NCBI GenBank assembly: GCA_943787225.1
Contig: CALSLP010000001.1
Location: forward strand, 1,239,518 to 1,303,517
Length of the DNA stretch: 64,000 nucleotides
Reading direction: 5' to 3'
From: an uncultured Alphaproteobacteria bacterium
GTDB lineage: Bacteria > Pseudomonadota > Alphaproteobacteria > MPNO01 > UBA2964
Shown piece by piece: positions 36,349-45,308 of the stretch (its first letter is position 1; the number at the start of each line of letters is the position of its first letter). The notes below the pieces were generated by a model. The model made no database searches. It worked only from the letters and a program-made list of their open reading frames with translations, and was not told the DNA's origin. A program made the position numbers and the translations under genes.

Positions 36349-37299
36349 TTAACCGGCAAAGCGCGGGAATAATGTCTCGGCATTTTTGCGATTAATCGCG
36401 TCGAACGTATTCTCATCAAAACCGGTATAGGCATCGAAGCCAGCGGTTTCAGCCTCGGCGACATCTTCTGAAATATACGGATAATCGGAACCAAACATAA
36501 TGCGCGAGGGGTCAGCAACAGCCGCCAGGCAATCGAGGACCGATGCATCGCCGGATAAAGCCGTGTCGAAATAGAACTGCTTCATATAATGCAGTGCCCC
36601 CTTCGGGTATTTGTCCTGAAATGGCGTCTGCTTGTCGAAGATCGCAATCCGATGCGCGAGAAACGGCAAGGTGCCGCCGGAATGAGACAGGATAAAGGGG
36701 ATGTCGGGCAGGAGTTCCATCACGCCGTTGAAAATAAGATTGGTCGCGACCCGGGTCGTCTCAAACGGATAATCAATAATCATTCGGGGGATGCTCCACC
36801 CCTCAGCCTCGGTGCCCGGCGGATAGCAGGGGTGAATAAAGGTCACGGCCTTGCGCCGGTTGAGCTCTTCATAGATCGGATCAAAATCCGGATGGCCGAT
36901 ATATTTCTCATCGACACTGGTCAACAGCGTGATGCCGTCGAGCTTTAGGTCATCAAGCACCCGCTCCATTTCGCGCAGAGACGCATCGATGTCAGGCAAG
37001 GGCAAAAACGCGAAACCGCCAAACCGCCCCGGATAGTCGGAGGCAAGCTGCGCCAGATAATCATTACACTGGCGCGCGAGGTCGCGGGTTACCGCGATGT
37101 CACCAAAGAAAATCCCCGGTGACGTAAAGGACAGGATGCTGGTGGCGGTGTTGGTGTCATCCATCAGCGCCAGAGATTTCTCCGGCGTCCAGTCCGGGAA
37201 GCCGCGATAGGCGGTGCCTGAAATCCCGACCGCGCGCTGCGCGTCCTTATAAAATTCCGGCAGCACATGGTGATGAACATCGATACGGGATACGGGCAT
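36349..37299 (-). CDS. Amidohydrolase_2 family protein (ACMSD-like)
   Basis: 316-residue TIM-barrel hydrolase. RIDVHHHVLPEFY gives the His-x-His metal pair, TFIHPCYPP and FILSHSGGTLPFLAHR the later histidines, and MFGSDYPY the catalytic aspartate, so a complete zinc site is present. Gamma-resorcylate or ACMSD-type decarboxylation is plausible; a hydrolase is also possible. ATG 37299 (MPVSRIDVHHH) fits the family; the frame is open 12 codons upstream. It is probably the first gene of a three-gene set with the VOC and second amidohydrolase genes. Confidence 0.88.
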   Translation of the reverse strand: MPVSRIDVHHHVLPEFYKDAQRAVGISGTAYRGFPDWTPEKSLALMDDTNTATSILSFTSPGIFFGDIAVTRDLARQCNDYLAQLASDYPGRFGGFAFLPLPDIDASLREMERVLDDLKLDGITLLTSVDEKYIGHPDFDPIYEELNRRKAVTFIHPCYPPGTEAEGWSIPRMIIDYPFETTRVATNLIFNGVMELLPDIPFILSHSGGTLPFLAHRIAIFDKQTPFQDKYPKGALHYMKQFYFDTALSGDASVLDCLAAVADPSRIMFGSDYPYISEDVAEAETAGFDAYTGFDENTFDAINRKNAETLFPRFAG

Positions 37300-37440
37300 A
37301 ATAAAGGCTTTCGCTGATACTGGATACCGGAGCATTCCATGCCCGTCAGAGCCGGTAAAGAGCTGGGGTCGATAGGCGCGCGATAAACCTCTAGACTAGA
37401 GCTCCTGTTCAGATTTCCCTCCTGTAAAGGTCTCGCAATC

Positions 37441-38325
37441 TTGCCTCCCGTTTATCTCGGCGCTTTCTGGATGCTGCTAACGACCCTGTCGTTTGTGGCG
37501 CTGAGCATTAGTGTTCGGGCGTTATCGGCGGATATGGCGGCGGTGCAGATCGTGTTTCTCCGCTGTCTGATTGGGGTGTTGCTGTTTCTGCCGTGGATCG
37601 CCAGCGAAGGTCTCGGGGCGCTGAAAACCAGTAAATTTGGCCAGCATTCCATTCGCGCCGTCTTTATGGGGGTCGGTATGATCCTGTGGTTTGCCGCAAT
37701 CGGGGCATTGCCGCTCGGCGATGCGATTGCGCTGCATTTCACTCTACCGCTGTTCATGATCATCTTCGCCGCGATCTTTCTGCGCGAACATGTTGATGCG
37801 ACGCGCTGGACGGCGACCGCGATTGGTTTTGTCGGCGTCCTGATTGTTCTGCGTCCAGGGTTTCAGGAGATCGGCTGGGCGCATTATTTTGTCTTGCTGT
37901 CCGGCGCGCTCTATGGCGGCAATCACGTCATCACCAAGTTCATGTCGGGCACGGAATCGCCCAACGCGACAGCGTTTTATATGAATTTTCTCATCCTGCC
38001 GGGGGCAGCGGTGGCATTGCCGTTCTATTGGTCCATGCCGGGCTGGGAACATGCCGGGTGGATTGTGGTGTTGGGGGTTTCCGGCACGACGGCCCATACC
38101 TGTTTGCTCAAGGCGATGCGCTATGCTGATGCCAGCGCGCTCGCCCCGATCGATTTTCTCCGCTTGGTGTTTTCCTCTATCGGTGCCTATTTCCTGTTTA
38201 GCGATATCTCAGGCATCTGGACCTATGTCGGCGCGACCGTGATATTTCTCGCCGCCTGGTACAATACCTGGTGGGCCCGCCGGGTTGAGAAACGCATTGC
38301 GCCAAAACCGGATGCCGCCGGATGA
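37441..38325 (+). CDS. EamA/DMT-family transporter
   Basis: 294-residue membrane protein with ten helices in two EamA repeats: AVQIVFLRCLIGVLLFLPW, GFVGVLIVLRPGF and, in repeat 2, DASALAPIDFLRLVFSSIGAYFLF. The start is TTG at 37441. It overlaps the next EamA gene by four bases (ATGA), so the two are co-translated. It resembles the EamA pair at 3658-5542. Substrate unknown; exporters of amino acids or other small metabolites are typical. Confidence 0.85.
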   Translation: MPPVYLGAFWMLLTTLSFVALSISVRALSADMAAVQIVFLRCLIGVLLFLPWIASEGLGALKTSKFGQHSIRAVFMGVGMILWFAAIGALPLGDAIALHFTLPLFMIIFAAIFLREHVDATRWTATAIGFVGVLIVLRPGFQEIGWAHYFVLLSGALYGGNHVITKFMSGTESPNATAFYMNFLILPGAAVALPFYWSMPGWEHAGWIVVLGVSGTTAHTCLLKAMRYADASALAPIDFLRLVFSSIGAYFLFSDISGIWTYVGATVIFLAAWYNTWWARRVEKRIAPKPDAAG

Positions 38326-39197
38326 CAATTTCTCCCTCTGTACGCGGCCTGCTGTGGATGCTGGCCCAGACGACATCGATGTGCGCCATGATGACGGCGG
38401 TCCGACACCTCAGCTTTGACGGGTTTTCGGGGCCGCAGCTCGTCTTCTTTCGCGGCATTATGGGGCTGATGGTGTTGTTGCCGTGGCTGCTCCATACAAT
38501 CCGCTATGAACCGAAAATTCTGGCGCCGCCGCAGTGGAAATTTGTGATGTGGCGCAGCCTGATTTCGGTGGTGGGCATTTTGTGCTGGTTTCTGGCGCTG
38601 ACCGGCATGTCGGTTTCAGACGTGACCGCCGTCCAGTTCACCCACCCGCTGTTTGTCGTCGTGGGCGCAGCGCTGCTCCTGCGGGAAAACGTCGGTGCCT
38701 GGCGGTGGAGCGCCGTTTTGATCGGCTTTCTCGGCGGCATTGGTGATCATCCGCCCCGGCTATATGCCGTTTAACCCGCTGATCCTGGGGATTCTGGTGT
38801 CGGCGATGTCGAATGCCTCGGTCCAGCTGATCACCAAGCATGTCGCGCTGAATATCAGCGGCGCGGTGTTGATCTTTTATATGAACCTGGCACTCGTGCC
38901 GGTCGCGTTGATCCTGGCAATCCCTGATTGGATATGGCCGCAATGGGATCAGTTCGGCTGGATTCTTGCCGTTGGCGCTTTCGGGACGCTGGGCCATATC
39001 TTTCTCGCCCGTGGCATGAAACTCGCCGATGCCAGCCTGCTAGGGCCGGTTGATTTCATGCGCCTGCCCATCGCAGCCGCCTTTGGCTGGATTCTGTTTG
39101 GTGAATACTCCGATATGGAGACCTGGATTGGCGCGCGATCATCTTTGTCGCGGTGCTGGTTATCACCAGGCGCGAGGCGATGCGGAAAGCTTCCTAG
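38322..39197 (+). pseudogene. EamA/DMT-family transporter, two compensating frameshifts
   Basis: Rebuilds to 291 residues, the family's usual length. Frame 1 (38322-38774) runs to LIGFLGGIG, then the protein continues in another frame as VIIRPGYMPFNPL..., and from about 39135 returns to the first frame to end VITRREAMRKAS with a stop at 39195-39197. One surplus G near 38750 and one missing base near 39135 explain this. The conserved segments (VQFTHPLFVVVGAALLLRE, SLLGPVDFMRLPIAAAFGW) are all there. This is either recent inactivation or sequencing error. It overlaps the upstream EamA gene by four bases. Confidence 0.75.
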
Positions 39198-39289
39198 ACG
39201 ATTCAATTTCGTCACCTGACCTTGACGGTTTGTCGTCATTGCGCGACTGTACCGGCAATAAAACACCTTATTTTTTGGAGACGTTTTCG

Positions 39290-40408
39290 ATGACTGAGTA
39301 TCTCTATATTTCGGCGGATAACCATCTCGACACCCATTGGTGTCCGAAGAATTTGTGGCAGGATCGTCTGCCGGCCAAATTCAAGGAGATCGGTCCAAAA
39401 GTCATTGAAGGCGAGAACGGCTCGCAATGGACCTGGGAAGGCAAGCTTTGGGACAAATCAGCCGATGGGTCCAATAGTGCCCAGTTCCTGAAACCGTTCC
39501 GCGATCACGGCGTTGATCTTCCGGATGGCGCGTTGCCGCCGGCCGACCCGACAATTCTTCTGGACCATATGGATCAGTCGAAAGTCTGGTCGAGCGTGAT
39601 TTTCGCCAGTGTCCGCAAGTGGAATGTCAGCGATCCGGAATTACTGTTTGCAGTCTACCGGGCGTTCAACGATTACGCGATGGAAGTCAACAAGATCGAC
39701 CCTGATCGTATCTTCCTGCTCCCGGCATTGCCGACTAAATACCCTGAAGAATGCATCAAGGAACTTGATCGTATGATCAAGGCCGGTGCCAAGGCTGTTG
39801 AATTCCCGCCCTTCGATGTCGCCAAGCCGGTTTATGACGAAATCTGGGAACCCCTCTGGGCGATGGCCGCGGAAGCCAGCGTGCCGTTGTGCATTCATAT
39901 TGGTGGCGCGGCGGACGCCCCCTTGCCGCCTTATAACCGTGGGGCGCAGATCGCGTTTCTCGCGACCGCTCCGTTTAACCTGTGCAACACGTTTGCGCAG
40001 CTGGTGTTCTGTGGCGCGTTTGAACGCCACCCCAATCTGAAAGTGCTGTTCTCGGAATGCCGCATTGGCTGGGTACCGTTCGCGATTGAATGGTGTGACC
40101 GTCAGGTTGCAGAACGCGCGCCCGATCCATCGGCACCGCTCTCGATGCTGCCGAGCGAATATGCCAAGCGCAATTGCGGCTTTACCTTTGAAGAAGATTA
40201 TGTCGGTACCGAGATGATGAAACTCGACTGGTGTAATCTCGGCGATGTCGCGATCTGGGGATCGGATTATCCGCATCCACAGGGTACCTGGCCTGACGTC
40301 TCGATTCCGATTGATAAGATGTTTGAAGGCGTGCCTGCTGACATCAAGCAACGCGTGCTGTGGGATCACGCGGCGGAGATGTTCAACATCAAAGGACCGC
40401 GTTCTTAA
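39290..40408 (+). CDS. Amidohydrolase_2 family metal-dependent hydrolase
   Basis: 372-residue TIM-barrel protein. YISADNHLDTH is the N-terminal motif (a single His in the HxH position), CIHIGGAADAP supplies a central His, FSECRIGWVPFAIE the glutamate-containing strand, and IWGSDYPHPQGTWPDV the catalytic aspartate. Related to LigW/5-carboxyvanillate-type and other decarboxylases; substrate unknown. I start at ATG 39290, 9 bases after TTGGAG; the open frame reaches 39050 but overlaps the preceding transporter. A VOC gene follows after 36 bases. Confidence 0.88.
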   Translation: MTEYLYISADNHLDTHWCPKNLWQDRLPAKFKEIGPKVIEGENGSQWTWEGKLWDKSADGSNSAQFLKPFRDHGVDLPDGALPPADPTILLDHMDQSKVWSSVIFASVRKWNVSDPELLFAVYRAFNDYAMEVNKIDPDRIFLLPALPTKYPEECIKELDRMIKAGAKAVEFPPFDVAKPVYDEIWEPLWAMAAEASVPLCIHIGGAADAPLPPYNRGAQIAFLATAPFNLCNTFAQLVFCGAFERHPNLKVLFSECRIGWVPFAIEWCDRQVAERAPDPSAPLSMLPSEYAKRNCGFTFEEDYVGTEMMKLDWCNLGDVAIWGSDYPHPQGTWPDVSIPIDKMFEGVPADIKQRVLWDHAAEMFNIKGPRS

Positions 40409-40444
40409 AACCAAATCTGGTGCTGCAGACCATCGGAGAAATCA

Positions 40445-40879
40445 ATGACGAAAGCAACAGGCAAGCTACGGCATATCGCACTTTCGGTTCCAGACCCGGA
40501 AAAAACCGCCGAGTTCTATATGTCGACCTTTGGCATGGAAAAGGTCACCTCGGTGAAGGCGCCGATGGCTGATGGCGTCTATCTGACGGATGGGACGATC
40601 AATTTGGCGCTGCTGCGTTACAAGGATGACCGCCCGATGGGCGAAGGTAAAACCAAGGACTGGTTTGGCGTTCACCATTTTGGCTTTTGGGTCGACGATG
40701 TTGATGACAGCGTAAAGGCGATCAAGGAAAACGGTGGCGACTGGTTTATGGGTGAGATGGAAGGCGACAACGTCTTCTATGAGATGAAATACACCGACCC
40801 AAACGGTACTATCTTCGACATCACCCATACTGGCTGGGGCGGTGCCCGCAAAGACGGTCCGCCACCGGCGGAAGACTAG
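40445..40879 (+). CDS. VOC-superfamily protein
   Basis: 144-residue single VOC module. RHIALSVPDPEKTAEFYMSTFGM and VHHFGFWVDDVDDSVKAI are the two beta-alpha-beta units; His in RHIAL, His in VHHFGF and Glu/Asp near MKYTDPNGTIFDI are candidate metal ligands. It follows an amidohydrolase gene, as does the VOC gene at 35756-36328, so the two enzymes likely belong to one pathway. Reaction unknown. Confidence 0.83.
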   Translation: MTKATGKLRHIALSVPDPEKTAEFYMSTFGMEKVTSVKAPMADGVYLTDGTINLALLRYKDDRPMGEGKTKDWFGVHHFGFWVDDVDDSVKAIKENGGDWFMGEMEGDNVFYEMKYTDPNGTIFDITHTGWGGARKDGPPPAED

Positions 40880-40931
40880 ATCAGCCGAGCACAAGAGCGA
40901 CGCGTGCAGCGTTATCTCGTATCGCTTCGCT

Positions 40932-40960
40932 CGTCATCCCGCACTTGATGCGGGAACCAT
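40932..40960. repeat. Palindromic repeat, family A copy 2
   Basis: Identical 29-base copy of the element at 31591-31619, dyad CCCGCA/TGCGGG. It again lies in a convergent gap, between the VOC gene and folD. Confidence 0.8.
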
Positions 40961-40987
40961 ATATTTTAAAAAGGCGTGATGGTCGAC

Positions 40988-41015
40988 ATGGACCCCGGAT
41001 CGGGTCCGGGGTGAC
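40988..41015. repeat. Palindromic repeat, family B copy 2
   Basis: ATGGACCCCGGATCGGGTCC then GGGGTGAC. It differs from the copy at 31635 by one base (A to G) in the loop. Family A precedes it by 27 bases, against 15 at the other locus. Confidence 0.8.
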
Positions 41016-41034
41016 TGTTAGGTGGAGCCGGTTT

Positions 41035-41922
41035 CTAGCCTTCTGGAACCTCGACGCCGTTTTGGCGGCAGCAGGCGATCAGCGTGTTTTCCAGCAAACA
41101 GGCGATGGTCATCGGGCCAACGCCGCCCGGTACCGGCGTAATCGACCCCGCGACCTGAACCGCCTCCTCGAAATCAACATCACCGACCAGACGCGTCTTG
41201 CCGCCTTCGGCCTCGATGCGATTAATCCCGACATCGATTACCGCGGCCCCCGGTTTGATCCAGTCGCCCTTGATCATCTGCGGACGGCCGACAGCGGCGA
41301 TCAGAATATCGGCGGAGCGGCACAGACCCGGTAAGTCTTTGGTACGCGAATGGGCGATGGTGACGGTGCAATTGGCGGCCAGCAGCAATTGCGCAATCGG
41401 CTTGCCGACAATGTTGGAGCGCCCGACGACAACCGCATTCATACCGGTCAGATCACCGAGAACATCATGGAGCAGCATCATGCAGCCGCGTGGGGTGCAG
41501 GGGACGAGGCCTTCTTCGCCGCTCGAGAGCGCGCCGACATTGAGCGGGTGAAACCCATCGACGTCCTTGGCAACATCGATCATTTCAATGACCGGCTTCT
41601 CGGCGATATGATCGGGTAGCGGCAGCTGTACCAGAATGCCATGCACGGCAGGGTCAGCATTGAGCTCTGCGACCACGGTCATCAAATCAGCCTCAGAGAC
41701 ATCGGCGGGCAGACGGCGTCCAACCGATGCCATACCGGCCTCAACCGTCTGTTTTTCCTTGTTCCGGACATAGACCTGGCTGGCGGGATCTTCACCGACC
41801 AGCACCGCGGCAAGGCCAGGGACCAGCCCGTGCTCGGCTTTTAGGGTGGCCGCGCGACGGCCAATGGCCTCGCGCAATTGGGCAGCAAAGGCTTTGCCGT
41901 CGATTAAAACTGCGTCCGTCAT
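41035..41922 (-). CDS. folD: Bifunctional methylenetetrahydrofolate dehydrogenase/cyclohydrolase FolD
   Basis: 295-residue cytoplasmic enzyme interconverting 5,10-methylene-, methenyl- and 10-formyl-tetrahydrofolate. [22 protein letters not shown] carries the tyrosine and lysine of the active site; [13 protein letters not shown] and [12 protein letters not shown] are signature 1; [17 protein letters not shown] the NADP loop; and [18 protein letters not shown] signature 2. Full length. It follows yggT on the same strand, 37 bases apart. Confidence 0.97.
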   Translation of the reverse strand: MTDAVLIDGKAFAAQLREAIGRRAATLKAEHGLVPGLAAVLVGEDPASQVYVRNKEKQTVEAGMASVGRRLPADVSEADLMTVVAELNADPAVHGILVQLPLPDHIAEKPVIEMIDVAKDVDGFHPLNVGALSSGEEGLVPCTPRGCMMLLHDVLGDLTGMNAVVVGRSNIVGKPIAQLLLAANCTVTIAHSRTKDLPGLCRSADILIAAVGRPQMIKGDWIKPGAAVIDVGINRIEAEGGKTRLVGDVDFEEAVQVAGSITPVPGGVGPMTIACLLENTLIACCRQNGVEVPEG

Positions 41923-41959
41923 CTAAGTATTCCAGAAATTGGGTTGGTGGATAAGAAGG

Positions 41960-42262
41960 TCAGCCGGTCATCAAGGCGCGGTGAAGATTACCGAGTACCA
42001 TCTGCAGGAAGATCAGCCCAAGTATAAGCACGATGGGCGAGACATCGATGCCGCCAAAACTGGGAATAACTTTTCGGATGGGGCGGAGCGCCGGCTCGGT
42101 GATCCGATACAGAAAATCGATGATCGTATAAACAAACTGGTTGGTGGTGTTGATGATGTTGAACGCCACCAGCCAGCTGAGGATCGCCCCGATAATGATC
42201 ACCCAAATATAGAGGTCGACCGCGATGATCGCGACGCGAATGAGGGGGTCGATAATGATCAT
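41960..42262 (-). CDS. YggT-family membrane protein
   Basis: 100-residue protein with two YggT helices: DLYIWVIIIGAILSWLVAFN and PIVLILGLIFLQMVLGNL. Between them, VYTIIDFLYRITEPALRPIRKVIP is the conserved cytoplasmic segment. Implicated in osmotic or cell-shape functions in other bacteria, role undefined here. It is the first gene of the yggT-folD pair, divergent from the tRNA-Ala region. Confidence 0.88.
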   Translation of the reverse strand: MIIIDPLIRVAIIAVDLYIWVIIIGAILSWLVAFNIINTTNQFVYTIIDFLYRITEPALRPIRKVIPSFGGIDVSPIVLILGLIFLQMVLGNLHRALMTG

Positions 42263-42438
42263 AATCCAGGAACTCCGCAGGATGGGTTAAGGGTGGGCAG
42301 ACTAGGCCCACGACAGTTGCGCAAATCCTAACGACCCGGATGCGTCAGTTCAAGATTAGGGTGAAAATGGCCGTCAATTATGCGGCGCGAATATCTTGAC
42401 ATTGTAGACAGGGAAAAGCACATTCCAGCCGTTCCGGT

Positions 42439-42514
42439 GGGGGTATAGCTCAGTTGGGAGAGCGTCTGGTTCGCAATCAGAAGGTCAGCGGTTCGATTCC
42501 GCTTACCTCCACCA
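42439..42514 (+). tRNA. tRNA-Ala (anticodon CGC)
   Basis: 76-base cloverleaf. The acceptor GGGGGTA pairs with TACCTCC and has the G3:U70 alanine identity pair; the D-arm is GCTC...GAGC, the anticodon loop TTCGCAA gives anticodon CGC (reads GCG), the T-arm is AGCGG-TTCGATT-CCGCT, and CCA is encoded. A serine-recombinase remnant begins 183 bases further on, so the tRNA may be the landmark of a former integrative element. Confidence 0.96.
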
Positions 42515-42697
42515 AAACTTCCCTAGAAAACCTGTATCCATAAGATTGCTGACAACGAACCCCGCAGTTCCGGGGCACTTGGCCTGGTATCTCCTGAATG
42601 GGAGATAAACAGAGACGCCGAACCTCTGCGATTTCGCTGAATTCAGCCAAAAGTCTCTGTTGGCTATTTTCGGTGCCCATAAATTTTAAAGGTGGCG

Positions 42698-43724
42698 TTA
42701 AGCAAAACCGAGATATCGGCGCTGTTCTGCCCAGGATAGGGGAAGGTCTCGTATACGCTTTAAACGGGATGCCGTTAGTTCAGTTGGCTGTTTGCCCGCC
42801 AGGATCGCTTCGATGATGTCCGGTGCCAGAATCCCAAGTGGGAGAACGCGACTGACGTCCGCTTGGTTCACCCGGTGATGCTGGACCAGCTCTCGCACCG
42901 ATTGGTGGGTGCCTGTTTCAAGTTGTTTGAACCAATGATGCCCCTGAGCGACAGCTTTGATCAGGGGTTCGTCTTGTATGTTTGATTGCTCGTTACCGTT
43001 AGTAAGCAGCAAACGCATCTCAGCGCCACGACGCCTGAAAGATATTGGTACCTCCAGGCAGTATTCTTCGCTATCGGGATGTGGCTCTCTAGTCAGGGTA
43101 CCCATAACGAGATCCTCATTTAATCCAGGCCTAAAGTTTTTCGTATTTAGGACGACACGAATATATTGAGCCTCAACAGTAATTCGATTTACCAAACCGA
43201 TGATGATAGTGCGCTGTTCTGTGGGCGCTGATGTTTTCAATGTCGCGCTCAGTCGCGCGGCATAATCTAATAGATCTTTGATTCCATTTTCTGGTGGCGC
43301 GATGCCCTTCGTTAAAAGACTTTGGTTATCTAGGAATTCTGCCAGTGACTTCAGAACAGCTTCCTCCAACGCTCCCGCTGGTAACCGCCAGCGTGCACCG
43401 TCGTCCGCCGCTTTATCGGTTGATTCTGCTGATACGTAATATCGATATCGTCGCCCCGATTTATTCGCATGAGATGGTTTTAGGCGCTTCCCCTGATCGT
43501 CATAGAGTAATCCGGTGAGGAGACTTGGATTCTTGCTGTTGGTGCCGCTGCGCCGTGCGACGGCATTGGTGTTTAGCTGCCTTTGCACCGCATCCCAGGT
43601 TTCTCGTTCGATGATCGGTTTGTGTTCACCGGCATAGCTACTCCCTTTGTGTGTGACCATTCCGATATAGAGGGCGTTGGTAAGGAGCTTGTGGAGATGC
43701 CCACGCGTAAAAGGCAGATCCCCG
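42698..43724 (-). pseudogene. C-terminal remnant of a large serine recombinase
   Basis: The frame is open from the IS edge (43724) to 42698, about 340 residues. LPFTRGHLHKLLTNALYIG (43721-43665) and the following IIERETWDAVQRQL match the Recombinase domain of large serine recombinases, and LLTGLLYDDQGKRLKP the zinc-ribbon-like region, but without the cysteines. The N-terminal catalytic resolvase domain is absent, cut away at the IS element. The C-terminus shows RVLPLGILAPDIIEAILAGKQP, typical of alphaproteobacterial recombinase proteins. Inactive; marks a decayed mobile element beside the tRNA. Confidence 0.82.
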
Positions 43725-43778
43725 TGTCCTTCCCCCCTAAAACTGGGCCATTATTTTGGCATGGAAAGGGGATTTGTG

Positions 43779-44066
43779 ATGGCTCGGAAACGACATTCGG
43801 ACGAGGACATACTGAAGCTGCTGCGTGAGATTGAAGTGAAGTTGTCGAACGGCAGCGACGTAGCGTCGGCGTGTCGTGGCGTGGGTATCAGCGACGCTAC
43901 GTATTATAACTGGCGCAAGCGGTTTGGCGGGATGGGTCGGTCGCAGTTGTCGGAGATGCGTTCTCTCGAGAAGGAGAATACGCGGTTGAAGAAGATTGTG
44001 GCTGAGCTCGAACTGGACAAGCTGATCCTCAAGGAAAGCCTGAGCTACCTAAAGCCCAGGGCCTGA
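43779..44066 (+). CDS. IS3-family transposase OrfA
   Basis: 95-residue DNA-binding protein. MARKRHSDEDILKLLREIEVKLS precedes the helix-turn-helix ISDATYYNWRKRFGG, then a leucine-zipper-like helix LEKENTRLKKIVAELELDK. ATG 43779 follows AAAGGGG; ATG 43761 is in frame upstream. Its 3' end overlaps the orfB frame by about 60 bases; orfB lies in the -1 frame, as in other IS3 elements. Confidence 0.87.
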   Translation: MARKRHSDEDILKLLREIEVKLSNGSDVASACRGVGISDATYYNWRKRFGGMGRSQLSEMRSLEKENTRLKKIVAELELDKLILKESLSYLKPRA

Positions 44067-44908
44067 CGACCGAGCATCTTCGTCAGGCCGTTATCCATAC
44101 ACGCCAGAAGCTTGCTACGTCGGAGCGACGGACCTGCCGGGTTATTGGTCTGGCCCGCAGTTCCCTGCAATATCGACCAGATCCCAAAGATGACAATGCT
44201 CTGCGGTTGGCACTGATCCGGCTGGCGAAGCAGTATGGGCGCTACGGTTATCGCAAGATTGCCGTCCTGCTGCGTATCGAAGGGTGGAAGGTGAACCACA
44301 AGAAGGTTGAGCGGATCTGGCGCGAAGAAGGACTTCAGCTGCCGCAACGAGACAAGAAGCGCCGGCGGCTCTATCACAAGGACAGCTCGATCATTCGGTT
44401 GCGGCCAACCCATCCCAATCACGTCTGGGCCATCGACTTCGTGCACGACAAGCTCGACAATGGTCGGAGCTACAAGATGCTGACTGTCCTGGACGAGTAC
44501 ACCCGCCAGGTGCTGGCTGTGACGGTTCGCACCCGGATGAGGGCTGACGATGTGCTTGAGGCGCTATACCCACTCCTGCTGCGCCACGGCACCCCGGAAT
44601 ACATCCGCTCGGACAATGGTCCCGAGTTCATCGCACAGGCGATGCAGGACTGGCTGGCAAGGGTCGGCATCAAACCCATCCGGATCTATCCCGGATCACC
44701 CTGGGAGAACGGATACAACGAACGCTTCAACGGAACCCTGCGCCGCGAGGTTCTCAATGCCGAGTGGTTCACCACGACTAAGCAGGCTCAGATCGTCATC
44801 AACCAGTGGCTCAGACAGTACAACCACATCCGTCCACATCAGGCACTGAACATGCGACCGCCAATACCAGAAACTCTAATCAGGAATGGCACAGAACTTG
44901 GGGGCTAG
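44006..44908 (+). CDS. IS3-family transposase OrfB (rve integrase core)
   Basis: The frame is open from 44006 to the stop at 44908, up to 300 residues; translation probably enters by -1 frameshift from orfA, or from an internal codon. The catalytic DDE triad is VWAIDFVHD, IRSDNGPEF and WENGYNERFNGTLRREVLN; HTH_21 lies at RYGYRKIAVLLR. The stop is inside the right inverted repeat. No disruption is seen, so the element could be active. The exact slippery site is not obvious. Confidence 0.85.
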   Translation, partial: ARTGQADPQGKPELPKAQGLTTEHLRQAVIHTRQKLATSERRTCRVIGLARSSLQYRPDPKDDNALRLALIRLAKQYGRYGYRKIAVLLRIEGWKVNHKKVERIWREEGLQLPQRDKKRRRLYHKDSSIIRLRPTHPNHVWAIDFVHDKLDNGRSYKMLTVLDEYTRQVLAVTVRTRMRADDVLEALYPLLLRHGTPEYIRSDNGPEFIAQAMQDWLARVGIKPIRIYPGSPWENGYNERFNGTLRREVLNAEWFTTTKQAQIVINQWLRQYNHIRPHQALNMRPPIPETLIRNGTELGG

Positions 44909-44911
44909 ACA

Positions 44912-45178
44912 GCATTGCTGTCATACAACAAGAGCTAATGGCGCAAATAGCACGTTGCTTCTATTAGGCACTTCAACCTAGAGGCATCGCTGTCACTATC
45001 AAGGGGCAGCACTAATGTATGACGACGCGCGGCGTCGATAAACTCGGTGTGGCAATGGTCGAGAGGACCATGGCCGGAATCTTCGATAGTGACCCGGTTA
45101 TGGAACGACGGCTAATGGATTTGATAGTTGCCTATTTAAGATCGTTTTCTTCACAGGTAATTGTTGTTGCTATAATCA
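44912..45178. other. Gene-free stretch right of the IS element
   Basis: No convincing coding region. A small palindrome GACAGCATTGCTGTC spans the IS right end (44909-44923). The sequence is not a continuation of the recombinase gene, which suggests that the N-terminal part and its flank were deleted. The remaining bases up to 45372 are the urt promoter region. Confidence 0.5.
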
Positions 45179-45195
45179 TGCCTAAATTATAATCA
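45179..45195. promoter_or_regulatory. Degenerate NtrC-type site upstream of urtA
   Basis: TGCCTAAATTATAATCA keeps the TGC half and spacing of the NtrC core TGC-N11-GCA but ends TCA. It lies 28 bases upstream of a perfect site and shares TGCCTAAAT with it. Confidence 0.4.
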
Positions 45196-45206
45196 CAACA
45201 CTAAAA

Positions 45207-45223
45207 TGCCTAAATAATAGGCA
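45207..45223. promoter_or_regulatory. NtrC-type enhancer dyad upstream of urtA
   Basis: TGCCTAAATAATAGGCA is a perfect dyad (TGCCTA-N5-TAGGCA) and fits the NtrC core TGC-N11-GCA. It sits about 85 bases before the sigma-54 promoter, a normal enhancer distance. Binding is inferred. Confidence 0.6.
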
Positions 45224-45308
45224 ATTTAAATGTAGCCCCGCGACTTTCAGTCGGCAGAAAAACCCGGAAATTATATCCTAAACGACCCTTACGCTGATTC
45301 GTGCCATT

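Larger units (their letters stand above)
43725..44911 (+). mobile_element. IS3-family insertion sequence, IS407-like ends
   Basis: 1187 bases. The left end TGTCCTTCCCCCCTAAAACT and the inverted right end TGTCTAGCCCCCAAGTTCTG are imperfect inverted repeats of the IS407 type. Inside are orfA and orfB in the -1 relation. The flanks (CCCG left, GCAT right) show no target duplication, so the element has suffered a flanking deletion or rearrangement. Confidence 0.8.

Noticed and set aside
39641..40414. 257-residue minus-strand frame
   Set aside because: Antisense to the conserved amidohydrolase barrel.
42477..42680. 67-residue minus-strand frame running over the tRNA-Ala
   Set aside because: Its C-terminal SGIEPLTF-like end is the known spurious translation of a tRNA complement.
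44912..45300. Possible short gene between the IS and urtA
   Set aside because: No frame with a ribosome-binding site or family motif; the region fits a promoter and deletion flank.
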